From positions 24,648 through 88,647 of the forward strand of contig NZ_JAYREK010000014.1 of assembly GCF_041908905.1 (NCBI RefSeq): a DNA stretch of 64,000 nucleotides, in the 5' to 3' direction. Within the stretch, counting starts at the first letter, position 1; each line of letters opens with the position of its first letter. The DNA is from Zoogloea sp041908905 (lineage in GTDB: Bacteria > Pseudomonadota > Gammaproteobacteria > Burkholderiales > Rhodocyclaceae). The notes below the pieces were generated by a model. It was given only the letters and a program-made list of their open reading frames with translations. It had not been told where the DNA came from and searched no databases. Shown here piece by piece: positions 44,928 to 55,781 of this stretch. The translations under genes and the position numbers were made by a program.

Positions 44928-45296
44928 TCAGGCGGCGTGGGCGGCGAAGCCGCCGGGGCGATGGGCGCGGGCCGGGGCGGCGCCCCACAGCTCCTCGAGG
45001 TTGTAGTAGCTGCGCACGGCGCCCTGCATCACATGCACGACGATGCCGCCGAGGTCCACCAGCACCCACTCGCCGCCGTCTTCGCCTTCGACGCCGATTA
45101 CCTCGATGCCGGCCTCGCGGGCCTTGTCGGCCACGTGGCGGGCCAGCGCGCGGGTCTGGCGGTTGGAGTCGGCGGTGGCGATGACCACCCGGTCGAACAG
45201 CGACGTGAGGCGGGTGGTGTCGATGACGCGGATGTCCTTGCCCTTGATGTCTTCGAGGGCGGAAACGACGAGGGTTTCGAGGTGCTGGATGTCCAT
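44928..45296 (-). CDS. rsfS: ribosomal silencing factor RsfS
   Basis: 122 residues from MDIQHLETLVVSALEDIKGK. The family core is VVIATADSNRQTRALARHVADKA and WVLVDLGGIVVHVM. RsfS binds uL14 and blocks subunit joining when nutrients are low. A longer in-frame start (45335) would overlap nadD and is not family-like. nadD ends 4 bases upstream. Confidence 0.95.
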   Translation of the reverse strand: MDIQHLETLVVSALEDIKGKDIRVIDTTRLTSLFDRVVIATADSNRQTRALARHVADKAREAGIEVIGVEGEDGGEWVLVDLGGIVVHVMQGAVRSYYNLEELWGAAPARAHRPGGFAAHAA

Positions 45297-45300
45297 TGAA

Positions 45301-45957
45301 TCAGAGATAGAGTTGATGCCGGGAAATATAGTCAAGAACGGCGGGCGGGAGCAAATAGCGCAGGCTCTGCCCGGCGGCGCAGCGGGCGCGGATGTCGGTG
45401 GCGGAGATGGCCAGCGGCGTCATGTTGAACTGCACCAGGCGGCCGGCGGGCGCTTCGCCCAGGCTGGCCGGGGCGGCCTGGCGGCGGCGCGCCTGGTCGG
45501 CCAGGGCCGGCGGCAGCGCGGCGCCGTCGAGCGCATAGCCCGGCCGGTTGGCGACGGCCAGGTGGGCGAAGTCGAAGAGCTCGGTCCAGCGCCGCCAGGT
45601 GGGCAGGCCGAGGAAGGCGTCCACGCCCAGCAGCAGCACCAGCGGCCGGCGCGGGCCGAGCTCGGCGCGCAGGCGCTCGAGGGTGAGGATGGTGTAGCTG
45701 GCCTGCGCGGCCTCGACCTCGGCCGGGTCGACCTCGAAGGCCGGGTTGTCGGCGGCGGCCAGGCGGGCCATTTCCAGGCGGTGCGCGCCGGCGGCCCCGG
45801 GGGTGGCCCGGTGGGGCGGCTGGCCGGCGGGGATCAGGCGCACCCGGCCGAGGCCGAGGGCCTCGCGGGCGGTCTCGGCGAGGCGCAGGTGGCCGTAATG
45901 GATGGGGTCGAAGGTGCCGCCGAAAATCCCCAGCGGCCCGGCCTCAGGCCGCGTCAT
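45301..45957 (-). CDS. nadD: nicotinate-nucleotide adenylyltransferase
   Basis: 218 residues. The nucleotidyltransferase motif GIFGGTFDPIHYGHLRLAE (HxGH) near the start and ISATDIRARCAAG (the ISxTxxR-type motif) near the end are complete. It makes nicotinate adenine dinucleotide from NaMN and ATP in NAD synthesis. Its start overlaps the previous gene by 14 bases. Confidence 0.96.
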   Translation of the reverse strand: MTRPEAGPLGIFGGTFDPIHYGHLRLAETAREALGLGRVRLIPAGQPPHRATPGAAGAHRLEMARLAAADNPAFEVDPAEVEAAQASYTILTLERLRAELGPRRPLVLLLGVDAFLGLPTWRRWTELFDFAHLAVANRPGYALDGAALPPALADQARRRQAAPASLGEAPAGRLVQFNMTPLAISATDIRARCAAGQSLRYLLPPAVLDYISRHQLYL

Positions 45958-46711
45958 CGGGGGTGATCTTGCCGAACACGTCGACGGCGTTGGCGTAGAA
46001 GCTGGCGAACACCACCGGGATGAAGATCGCCGGCAGCGCGATGCTGGGCAGCAGGCCGAGGACGGGGGAGACGAGGTTGAGAATGCCGATCAGCATGCTG
46101 GGCAGCATCACCACCGTGAGCAGGCCGAAGCTGTAGGCCAGGAAGGCCCGCCAGTTGCGCCAGCAGGCCACGAAGCTGAAGAACATCGCCTTCGGCGCCG
46201 AGATGCGGCCCCAGCCGGCGAGCAGGGGGGCGAACCAGTAGGCCATCATCAGCGGCGTCGAGCCGAGCACGCCGATCAGCAGCGACACGGTGAGCCGCGG
46301 GTCGTCGGCGGTGGCCTCGTCGAGCTTGCGCCGGCCGAGCATCAGCTCGGCGAGGATGCCGTCGTCGGCGAGGGCGGTGAGGCCGAGCACCGCGAAGGTG
46401 CCGATCAGGTAGATGCCGCCGATCTTGACCAGCTCGGGAAAGTTCTGGCGGAAGCCCGACAGCAGGATGTCCGGCCCGGCCTTGCGCCCGTCGGCCACCG
46501 CCTTGCAGCCGTTGTAGATGCCCAGCGCGAGGGCCGGCATGATCAGCGACATCAGCACCTGGCCCACGAAGGGGATGGCGGCCACCACCAGCAGGCACAG
46601 CCAGTAGCCGAAGACGAGGAAGGTGAGCAGCGCCGGGTTGCGCTTCCACAGCCGGAAACCCTCGATGATCCATGCCCAGCCGCGCTGGGCCGGTAGGGTG
46701 TGGGCCTGCAT
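45944..46711 (-). CDS. BPSS1780-type membrane protein
   Basis: 255 residues from MQAHTLPAQRGWAWIIEGF. About six hydrophobic segments; LWKRNPALLTFLVFGYWL and IYNGCKAVADGRKAG match the betaproteobacterial family named after BPSS1780 as I recall it. Function unknown. The gene overlaps nadD by 14 bases and follows its paralogue-like neighbour by 4 bases. An in-frame start further upstream (46783) overlaps the neighbour and lacks family sequence. Confidence 0.8.
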   Translation of the reverse strand: MQAHTLPAQRGWAWIIEGFRLWKRNPALLTFLVFGYWLCLLVVAAIPFVGQVLMSLIMPALALGIYNGCKAVADGRKAGPDILLSGFRQNFPELVKIGGIYLIGTFAVLGLTALADDGILAELMLGRRKLDEATADDPRLTVSLLIGVLGSTPLMMAYWFAPLLAGWGRISAPKAMFFSFVACWRNWRAFLAYSFGLLTVVMLPSMLIGILNLVSPVLGLLPSIALPAIFIPVVFASFYANAVDVFGKITPDDAA

Positions 46712-46715
46712 CGGT

Positions 46716-47507
46716 TCAGGTCTCCGTGCCGCCGGCGGGCGCCAGGGCCGGCGGGGCGCCGAAGACGTCCAGGAAGGAGGCATGCAGGGTGCCAGCCAGC
46801 ACCGGGACCAGCACCAGCATGCCGAGCCCCAGGGGCAGCAGCGCGACCCAGATCAGCACGTAGATCAGCACCCCCAGCACCACGAAGGCGCCGAGGTTGT
46901 TGAAGCAGGCGGCCAGCGACATCTTCATGGCGTCAAGGGGCGGGGTGTCCTTGAGGGCCACCAGCGGGGTGGCGAACCACAGGGCGGTGATCATGATGGT
47001 CATGATCGTGATGATGATCCCGGTGGCGAAGGCTGCGCTGCCGAGCACCACGGCGAGCCAGCTGAGGCTGTGCAGCTTGGTGTAGAACAGCCCGGTGAGC
47101 AGCAGGCCGCCCAGCAGCGCCGGCAGCACCCCGGCGACCACCGTGCCGAGCAGGTAGAAGCAGCCGACCAGGGCGAGGTGGGCGGCGTGCACGCGCAGTC
47201 CGGCGAAGAGGTGGTCCACCTTGAGCGGCTCGCCCCGCGCCTGGGCCGCGCAGCCCTGCACCATGCCGGCGGCGAGGACGGGGAAGCCGATGATCGCGAC
47301 GACCATGCCGAGCACCGGGATCGCCAGCAGCGCGACGAGGATCACGAAGAACACCAGGCTGATCGCCATCCACACCCCCGGGTTGCGGGTGAAGGACGCC
47401 CACCCGCTCTTCAGCCAGGTCAGGCTGGCGGCCGGGGACACGTGGCGGGGCCGCGGGTGGCGTGCGTCTTGGTAGGGGTGGGCTGCCGGGGAGGCCGGTT
47501 CGGTCAT
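46716..47507 (-). CDS. second BPSS1780-like membrane protein
   Basis: 263 residues with a 25-30-residue polar N-terminus rich in Pro/His/Arg, then SGWASFTRNPGVWMAISLVFF and about six hydrophobic segments. The arrangement (aromatic-RNP-hydrophobic entry, central amphipathic loop) parallels the next gene, so the two are probably ancient duplicates (inference from pattern, not alignment). No enzyme motif. It is 85 bases downstream of thrB. Confidence 0.75.
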   Translation of the reverse strand: MTEPASPAAHPYQDARHPRPRHVSPAASLTWLKSGWASFTRNPGVWMAISLVFFVILVALLAIPVLGMVVAIIGFPVLAAGMVQGCAAQARGEPLKVDHLFAGLRVHAAHLALVGCFYLLGTVVAGVLPALLGGLLLTGLFYTKLHSLSWLAVVLGSAAFATGIIITIMTIMITALWFATPLVALKDTPPLDAMKMSLAACFNNLGAFVVLGVLIYVLIWVALLPLGLGMLVLVPVLAGTLHASFLDVFGAPPALAPAGGTET

Positions 47508-47592
47508 GGCGGGAAAGTGAACGGAAAATCAGGATGTTGCGCTGCGGCAGAATGCTAGCCCAAATCGTGCCGGAAGTTCAAACCGCGCGGCG

Positions 47593-48540
47593 TCAGGCGG
47601 GCAGGGCCGGCAGGTTCGTGGCCTGGGCCCGGTGGCGCAGGATGCGCCGGTATTCGTCCGGGTCCTTGACCAGCACCAGCTCGCCGGCCCGCGGCCGGTG
47701 GAAGTCTTCGAGGCGCGACAGCCAGAAACGCAGCGCCGCGGCGCGCAGCATGGCCGGCCAGGCGGCCCGCTCGGTGTCGGTGAACGGGCGGGTCTCGGCG
47801 TAGGCGGCGAGCAGGGCGGCGCTGCGGGCCGGCTCGAGCCCGCCGTCGGCGCTGGCGCACCAGTCGTTGACGGTGACCGCCACGTCGAACAGCAGCGCGT
47901 CGTGGCCGGCGAAGTAGAAGTCGATGACGCCGCCGATGAAGTCGCCGTCCCACAGCACGTTGTCGCGGAACATGTCGGCGTGGATGACCCCCTGGGGCAG
48001 GGCCTTGAGGTCGAAGCCGGCCTGGTAGGCCAGCTCGGCGTCGAGCTCGGCCTGCTGGTCGGCCGGCAGGTGGCTGCGCACCCGGGCCGCGCATTCGCTG
48101 CGCCACTCGGCGCCGCGGGGGTTGGCCTGGCGCCGCCCGAAGGACATCCCGGCCAGGTGCAGGCCGGCCATCATCGCGCCGATGCGCGCGCAGTGGCCGA
48201 CGCCCGGCGCCATCTCGGAGCGGCCGGCGAGCCGCGACACCAGGGTGGCCGGCTTGCCCGACAGGGTGCCCAGGTATTCGTTGTCGCGGTTGGCGATGGG
48301 GGCCGGCACCGGCAGGCCGTGGCGCGCCAGGTGGGCCATCAGGTGCAGGTAGAAGGGCAGCTCGGCGCGGGGCATCGTCTCGAACAGCGTGAGCACGTAG
48401 CGGCCCAGGCTGGTGGTGACGAAGAAGTTGCTGTTCTGCACGCCGGCGGAGATGCCCTGCAGCAGTTCGAGCCGCCCGATGGCGTAGTTGCGCAGCCAGG
48501 CGGCGAGATCGGATTCGGTGACGGAAGTGAACACGGACAT
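47593..48540 (-). CDS. thrB: homoserine kinase, choline-kinase-like type
   Basis: 315 residues starting MSVFTSVTESDLAAWL. This is the aminoglycoside-phosphotransferase/choline-kinase fold homoserine kinase of pseudomonads and betaproteobacteria, not the GHMP type. The kinase motif VIHADMFRDNVLW (catalytic Asp and Asn) and GGVIDFYFAGHD (metal-binding Asp) are intact. It makes O-phosphohomoserine for threonine synthesis. It heads the minus-strand run to rng and is divergent from the diguanylate cyclase gene. Confidence 0.94.
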   Translation of the reverse strand: MSVFTSVTESDLAAWLRNYAIGRLELLQGISAGVQNSNFFVTTSLGRYVLTLFETMPRAELPFYLHLMAHLARHGLPVPAPIANRDNEYLGTLSGKPATLVSRLAGRSEMAPGVGHCARIGAMMAGLHLAGMSFGRRQANPRGAEWRSECAARVRSHLPADQQAELDAELAYQAGFDLKALPQGVIHADMFRDNVLWDGDFIGGVIDFYFAGHDALLFDVAVTVNDWCASADGGLEPARSAALLAAYAETRPFTDTERAAWPAMLRAAALRFWLSRLEDFHRPRAGELVLVKDPDEYRRILRHRAQATNLPALPA

Positions 48541-48648
48541 GATGGCCGCAGCTTACATCATGGCGGCCGCGCCGGGGCGTGCACGGGGGGCGCCGGGACG
48601 GCCAAGTCGGTATACCATTTGGGCTTTCCAAGCGACCGTACACGATTC

Positions 48649-49899
48649 GTGACGCACCGCAGCGCCCTGCCCGAAGCCGCCGCCCTGTTCGACCACATGG
48701 CCGACGCGGTCTATCTCATCGACCCCGCCACCTCCGCCATCGTGTGGGGCAACCGGGCCGCCTGGGCGATGCTGGGCCTCAGCCGCGAGGACGTGCTCGA
48801 CCATAGCGTGCTCAGCCTGCAGATGGATGTCACGGGCATGCCCCAGTGGTCGGAGATCGCCGGGGTGATCCGCGCCCAGCCGTGCTTCACCTTCGTCGGC
48901 CGCCACCGCCACGCCGATGGGCACGAGATCCACGTGGAGGTGAACACCACCCATTTCAGCCTCGGCGGGCGCGAGTATTTCCTGTCGGTGGCCCGCGACG
49001 TGCGGCGGCGGCTGGCCCTCGAGAAGGACATGCAGAGCCGCGAGAGCCAGCTGTGGTTCGCCCTCAACGAGGCCGCCGACGGCCTGTGGGACTGGGAGAT
49101 CGCCACCGGCCAGCTGTTCTTCAGCCCCCAGATGAAGCGCATGCTCGGCTACAGCCCCGACGAGATGGCCGGGGTGCTGGCCACCTGGAGCGACGCGCTC
49201 CACCCCGACGACCGCGACCGGGTGATGGGCATCCTGCAGGAGCACCTGGACGGCAAGCGCGGGCGCTACGAGGCGGAGTACCGCCTTCGCAACCGCAACG
49301 GCCGCTACCTGTGGGTGCACGACCGCGGCCGGGTCTGCGAGCGCGATGGCCGGGGCGCGCCGACCCGCGCGGTCGGCATGCTGCAGGACATCACCGAGCG
49401 CAAGGAGCTCCAGCTCCGCCTCGAGCGCCTCGCCTCCAGCGACGCCCTCACCGGCCTGCCCAACCGGCGCCAGGGCGAGCGCTTCCTCGAGGCCGAGCTC
49501 GAGCTGTGCCGTCGCCTGGGGCTGCCGCTGGGGGTGTGCTTCTTCGACGTGGATCACTTCAAGCGCGTCAACGACGACTTCGGCCACCTGGTCGGCGACG
49601 CCGTCCTCAAGCAGGTGGCCGAGCAGGCCCAGGTCAGCATCCGCCGCTCCGACCTGGTGTGCCGCTGGGGCGGCGAGGAGTTCGTCATCATCTCGCCCAA
49701 CTCCAACCGGGCCCAGCTGCTGCAGGTGGCCGACAAGGTCCGCCGCGCGGTGATGGCCCTGCCCGACGAGCCGCGGGTGACGGTCAGCCTGGGGGTGTCG
49801 GCCTTCCCCGAGGACGGCGACGACATCGCGGCCCTGCTCCGGGTGGCCGACGACGCCCTCTACCGGGCCAAGGCCGAGGGCCGCAACCGGGTCGCCTAG
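48649..49899 (+). CDS. PAS-PAS-GGDEF diguanylate cyclase
   Basis: 416 residues from a GTG start (VTHRSALPEAAALFDHMAD). PAS 1 (about 7-120), PAS 2 (about 125-250, NEAADGLWDWEIATGQLFFS) and GGDEF domain (about 255-416). The active-site motif is GGEEF at 341-345, so cyclase activity is expected. The inhibitory I-site RxxD (RRSD) lies five residues upstream, so product feedback by c-di-GMP is likely. No membrane segment, hence a cytosolic sensor-cyclase. The ATG in MADAVYL is a later alternative start but would cut PAS 1. Confidence 0.92.
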   Translation: MTHRSALPEAAALFDHMADAVYLIDPATSAIVWGNRAAWAMLGLSREDVLDHSVLSLQMDVTGMPQWSEIAGVIRAQPCFTFVGRHRHADGHEIHVEVNTTHFSLGGREYFLSVARDVRRRLALEKDMQSRESQLWFALNEAADGLWDWEIATGQLFFSPQMKRMLGYSPDEMAGVLATWSDALHPDDRDRVMGILQEHLDGKRGRYEAEYRLRNRNGRYLWVHDRGRVCERDGRGAPTRAVGMLQDITERKELQLRLERLASSDALTGLPNRRQGERFLEAELELCRRLGLPLGVCFFDVDHFKRVNDDFGHLVGDAVLKQVAEQAQVSIRRSDLVCRWGGEEFVIISPNSNRAQLLQVADKVRRAVMALPDEPRVTVSLGVSAFPEDGDDIAALLRVADDALYRAKAEGRNRVA

Positions 49900-49973
49900 G
49901 CATAGGTAGCTCCCCCCATTGCCTGCCGGGCCAGGCTGGGTATCCTTGATGTCCTCTTCAACAGGAGCCAGCC

Positions 49974-50786
49974 ATGCCCTCTGCCCACCATCCTTCCAGC
50001 GACGCCCTGACGAGCAAGCCCCTTGCCCTGCGCGTGATGCCGATGCCGGCCGACCTCAACCCGTCCGGCGATGTGTTCGGCGGCTGGATCATGGCGATGG
50101 TCGACGTGGCCGGCGCGCTGCCGGCGATCCGCCGGGCCGGCTCCCGGGTGGTGACGGTGGCGGTGAATTCCTTCGTCTTCAAGCACCCGGTCGGGGTGGG
50201 CGACATCGTCAGCTTCCACGCCGAGGTGGTCTCGGTGGGCCGGAGCTCGATCACGGTGGACGTGGAGGTCTTCGCCGAGCGCAACCCCAACGAGCCGGAG
50301 GTGGTCAAGGTCACCGAGGCGCGCCTCACCTACGTGGCGGTGGACGAGGCCGGCACCAAGCGCCTGATCCCCGCCGAGGCGCCGGCCGCCGAGGCGCCCG
50401 CCTGCGCGCTGCCCACCGACAAGGACATCGTGCTGCAGGTGATGCCGATGCCGCCGGCCCTCAACCCGTCGGGCGACGTGTTCGGCGGCTGGATCATGTC
50501 GATGGTCGACGTCGCCGGGGCGATCCCGGCGATGCGCCACGCCAAGTCGCGGGTGGCCACCGTGTCGGTGGATTCCTTCGATTTCAAGCAGCCCATCGCG
50601 GTGGGCGACATCGTCAGCTTCTACGCGGGCATCGTCTCGGTGGGCCACACCTGCGTCACCGTCGACGTCGAGGTGTTCACCCGGCGCAACCCGGTCAGCC
50701 CCGAGACCGTCAAGGTCACCGAGGCGCGGCTCAAGTTCGTCGCCCTCGACGAGTTCCACGCCCGCCAGCACCACCACCTGGGCTGA
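49974..50786 (+). CDS. acyl-CoA thioesterase with two tandem hotdog domains
   Basis: 270 residues. Two highly similar YciA-type hotdog domains in one chain: repeat 1 at about residues 17-125 and repeat 2 at about 150-258. Each has VMPMPxxLNPSGDVFGGWIM with the catalytic Asp, MVDVAGA, VGDIVSF and TVDVEVF. The linker is Ala/Glu/Pro-rich. Normal YciA is a single ~130-residue domain that forms a hexamer. Repeat 1 has VNSFVFKHP where repeat 2 keeps VDSFDFKQP, so one site may have diverged. A good AGGAG ribosome-binding site precedes the ATG. Confidence 0.9.
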   Translation: MPSAHHPSSDALTSKPLALRVMPMPADLNPSGDVFGGWIMAMVDVAGALPAIRRAGSRVVTVAVNSFVFKHPVGVGDIVSFHAEVVSVGRSSITVDVEVFAERNPNEPEVVKVTEARLTYVAVDEAGTKRLIPAEAPAAEAPACALPTDKDIVLQVMPMPPALNPSGDVFGGWIMSMVDVAGAIPAMRHAKSRVATVSVDSFDFKQPIAVGDIVSFYAGIVSVGHTCVTVDVEVFTRRNPVSPETVKVTEARLKFVALDEFHARQHHHLG

Positions 50787-50851
50787 GGCGGGTCGAAGCG
50801 GCGGGCGGCTTGGAGTAGACTCGGCGGCCCGCTCCACCCGAAGTCCCCGCC

Positions 50852-52852
<2,001 letters not shown>

Positions 52853-52921
52853 GGGGCGGGGCGGCCGACCGCTCGCGGATCGCGCCTGGCCCGCGGGCAG
52901 GCCCCCGGCGCAGCGCGCCGG

Positions 52922-53326
52922 TCAGGGCCGCCGCGCTGCGAGGTCTTGCTCGAAGGCGGCGATCACCGCGTCCTCCTTGCGCTTGTAGACCTCGCCCGGG
53001 TACGCCTGAACGCTCTGGTCGGTGGGCGTCCCGGCGGCGTCGTCGCAGGCGACGTGGATGTATTCGCCGGCCGGTGTCTGATACACCTTGAAGAGCGCGT
53101 TTGAATACACCACCGGCAAGGGCGTGCTCAGCGAGCCGACCTCGACGTCGTAGAGTTCGCAGGCCGCGTTGAGCGCATCGTCGTAGGTGCTCTCGAACGG
53201 GCAGTCCGCGTAGCTGTCGTTGTCGACGGCGATGCCGGCGGCTTCATAGACGTAGCCGTTGGCCTGGGGCACGTGCCAGATGGCAAAGTCCTCGTGCTCG
53301 AATACCTTGGTGATCCGGTCGCTCAA
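52922..53326 (-). CDS. 134-residue acidic protein, function unknown
   Basis: Starts MSDRITKVFEHEDFAIWHV. Two short similar aromatic-rich halves are visible (FEHEDFAIWHVPQANGYVYE and NALFKVYQTPAGEYIHVA), suggesting an internal repeat or duplicated small beta domain (inference). Rich in Asp/Glu and Tyr. No signal or membrane segment. It is the last gene of the minus-strand run that begins at metF, 25 bases after the preceding gene. Confidence 0.7.
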   Translation of the reverse strand: MSDRITKVFEHEDFAIWHVPQANGYVYEAAGIAVDNDSYADCPFESTYDDALNAACELYDVEVGSLSTPLPVVYSNALFKVYQTPAGEYIHVACDDAAGTPTDQSVQAYPGEVYKRKEDAVIAAFEQDLAARRP

Positions 53327-53351
53327 GTCTGCTCTCCTCTTTGTGGGTGGA

Positions 53352-53711
53352 TTACGACACCGAGAACGTCAGCCTGTTGCCGTCGAGCTGCATGCTGCGC
53401 ACCTTGATCAGCTTGCCGGGCTGCTTCTGCCGGATCACCGCCAGGCTTTCGCTGATGCCCGACCACAGGTTGGAGATCACCGCCCGTTCGGTGGCTTCTG
53501 CCCCTGTCTGGCCCTGCCCGACGGCGGGAAGCTGGAAGAACAGCAGGGCGTTGCCGCCGTGAGCCTGGCAGAAACCCTTGAGCTCTTCCGCGCGCGCGAT
53601 CTGCCAATCGAACCCGAGCGAGCGCAAGGCCTCCGCGAAGGGCTCGTAACCCTTGTCGATGTCCTTGAAGTTGATGTGGTCGGTCTGAACTGTCTGCATC
53701 TCGGTGCTCAT
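53352..53711 (-). CDS. 119-residue protein, function unknown
   Basis: From MSTEMQTVQTDHINFKDID: a helical-looking first half (GYEPFAEALRSLGFDWQIAR), then NALLFFQLPAVG and RSMQLDGNRLTFSVS with beta character. No recognised family or catalytic motif, no signal peptide. It sits 35 bases after the 405-residue gene and 25 bases before the 134-residue gene. Confidence 0.7.
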   Translation of the reverse strand: MSTEMQTVQTDHINFKDIDKGYEPFAEALRSLGFDWQIARAEELKGFCQAHGGNALLFFQLPAVGQGQTGAEATERAVISNLWSGISESLAVIRQKQPGKLIKVRSMQLDGNRLTFSVS

Positions 53712-53746
53712 GGGTGTGTCTCCTGTGCGAGGGGGCGGTCGGCGTC

Positions 53747-54964
53747 TCAGCCGCGCTTCTTCCAGCCCGCCCGGCAGGTTTCCTGCAGGTAATCCAGCAC
53801 CCGCGTCTCGTCGTCGCTGTCGAGGTGCACGCGGGCCTCGGGGCCGAGGTCGTCGTCCCACATGCGGCGCACGTCGGCCTGGTACTCGAAGGGCACCACC
53901 TCGTCGATGAAGCGGGCCACGGCGGCCTCGTCGAAGCCCCCGGCGCCGAAGGCGTCCCGGATCGCCAGCGCGTCCTTCTTGCGCAGGCTGCGCGCCGGTT
54001 CGAGGCCGCAGGCGACCATCAAGAGCACGCCGCACTGCACATCCACGTGCTCGCCCTGGGTGCCGGTGATGCGCCGCCACTCCTCGGCGCGGGCCTTGTC
54101 GTGGTGGGTGATCTCGCTGACCGAGTGGCTGTCGAAGAAGAACAGGCCCGAGAAGCGGTCCTGGTTGCGGTAGATCTCGGTGGCCGGAACCTCGCGCAGG
54201 ATGGGCAGCACTTCGGCGGCGAAGCGCGCGCATTCCCGCTCGATGACCCGGCGCACCGCCGGCGTGGCGTCGCCCAGCCAGGCTTCGAGGGCGCCGAAGT
54301 CGCTGCCGCGCTTCTTGCGGGCGGCCTCGGCCAGCTTGACGAAGCGGTCGACGCTGAAGAAGCCGCCGGGCTTCTTCTCGGTGAACAGCACCAGCAGCGC
54401 GCTGTTGATGACCGATTCACAGAACACGTGCCACGCCTGGGCGTCGCCGCGGGCCACGCCGAAGCGCTCGGCGAGCCAGTAGGCGGCGTCGATGTAGTGC
54501 TGGTTGCGTTCGCGGGCGGCGTGCTCGGCCAGGTAGCGGGCGTAGGTGATCACCGGCTCGCGGGTGGATTGGTCGAGATACTCCTTCTCGCTCTCGCGGA
54601 AGATCTCGGGCGAGCCGAGCAGGCGCTCGGTGGGCAGCGCGTGGAGCCGCCGCAGGCGGTCGGCGCCGGCCTTGGAGAGGGCCAGCAGGGTCTTGTCGCG
54701 CAGGAGCCGCGCCGCCACGTCGAGCTTGCCGCCGGACTCGGCCTCGAGGGCCAGGCCGACCAGGGTGACGAGGCGGGTGCGGGCGGCTTCGAGCTCGGGG
54801 CGCAGGTTGGCGGTGCTGAAGTAGGCTGCCAGCTGCACGATGCCCTTGGCCCCTTCGCGCTGGATCGCCTCGAGGCGGGCGGCATCCACGAGGCCCTCGG
54901 TGCGGGCGTGGCACAGCGCCCGCTCGAAGTAGGGGCGGCTGTCGACGGTGGCGATGGAAGTCAT
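53747..54964 (-). CDS. 405-residue helical protein, function unknown
   Basis: From MTSIATVDSRPYFERALC. It appears all-helical and soluble, with many Arg/Glu-rich amphipathic stretches. Conserved-looking patches include SRPYFERALCHARTEGLVD, LLRDKTLLALSKAGADRL, SGLFFFDSHSVSEITHHD (His pair and Asp could bind a metal; inference) and the C-terminal DETRVLDYLQETCRAGWKK. No named domain recognised. It follows the 256-residue gene by 13 bases. A longer in-frame extension to 55069 overlaps that gene and was not used. Confidence 0.8.
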   Translation of the reverse strand: MTSIATVDSRPYFERALCHARTEGLVDAARLEAIQREGAKGIVQLAAYFSTANLRPELEAARTRLVTLVGLALEAESGGKLDVAARLLRDKTLLALSKAGADRLRRLHALPTERLLGSPEIFRESEKEYLDQSTREPVITYARYLAEHAARERNQHYIDAAYWLAERFGVARGDAQAWHVFCESVINSALLVLFTEKKPGGFFSVDRFVKLAEAARKKRGSDFGALEAWLGDATPAVRRVIERECARFAAEVLPILREVPATEIYRNQDRFSGLFFFDSHSVSEITHHDKARAEEWRRITGTQGEHVDVQCGVLLMVACGLEPARSLRKKDALAIRDAFGAGGFDEAAVARFIDEVVPFEYQADVRRMWDDDLGPEARVHLDSDDETRVLDYLQETCRAGWKKRG

Positions 54965-54977
54965 GGCGCGGCGGGGC

Positions 54978-55748
54978 TCAGATCGCGGATTCCTCGTCGT
55001 CCTCGTCGAGGCGCGGCACGCCCGGCTCGGCGGCTTCGACGACGGGGGCGGCGGCGGCCTCGGCGGCACGGCGCAGGCGGTCCTGGATCTCGATGATCAT
55101 CAGCTCGAAGGTGTCGGGGAGCTCGTGGCGCAGCACCCAGGCGGTCTCCATCCAGTCGCCGTCGGCCACCTCGGAGCGGGGGATGCGCACCCGCACCATC
55201 TCGATGGCGTCACCGATCTCGAGGCCCTGGTCGAGCTCGTCGACCCGCTCGGCGTCCCAGGTGGCGGCCGACTTGGGGGCGAGGGCCTTCTCGAGGTCGA
55301 TCTCGGCCTCGAAGACGCCGTGGTAGGCCAGGGCCTGCAGGGAGTCGTAGTGGTCGGTGAAGTAGTCGGCCAGCACACGCACGCCCTCGTCGTGCTCGGC
55401 GAGGCATTCGAGCACCTCGGCGCAGGCGCCGGCCGTGCGGTGCATCACCGCGTTCATGGTGTTGCGCAGGCGCGGCACGTAGCGCTCGATGGGCTCGCCG
55501 TACTGGCGTTCGAGCACGATGGCCTGCACGAACTGCTCGGGGCTCACCACCAGGTTGATGATGGATTCCTTGCTGGTGTCGAACTCGCGCATCACCGCGA
55601 GCACGTCCTTCGGGGCCATCTCGTCGAGGACTTCGACGAGGGCGTGGTCGCCCTCCTGCTCGGCGATGACGGCCAGGTTGGCTTCGGCCTCGGCGATCTC
55701 GCCGGCCTGGATCAGGGCGTGGGTCTGTTTGATGATCAGGTCGTTCAT
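54978..55748 (-). CDS. 256-residue acidic helical protein, function unknown
   Basis: Starts MNDLIIKQTHALIQAGEI, continues with EAEANLAVIAEQEGDHALVE, a central helical part and a long acidic C-terminal tail ending LDEDDEESAI. It looks soluble and TPR/armadillo-like in its helix content, but no repeat consensus is clear. Part of the J-domain gene run; 33 bases after the 168-residue gene. Confidence 0.8.
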   Translation of the reverse strand: MNDLIIKQTHALIQAGEIAEAEANLAVIAEQEGDHALVEVLDEMAPKDVLAVMREFDTSKESIINLVVSPEQFVQAIVLERQYGEPIERYVPRLRNTMNAVMHRTAGACAEVLECLAEHDEGVRVLADYFTDHYDSLQALAYHGVFEAEIDLEKALAPKSAATWDAERVDELDQGLEIGDAIEMVRVRIPRSEVADGDWMETAWVLRHELPDTFELMIIEIQDRLRRAAEAAAAPVVEAAEPGVPRLDEDDEESAI

Positions 55749-55781
55749 GGAAGATCTCGTCGGAAGTGGGGTGGGCGCGGC

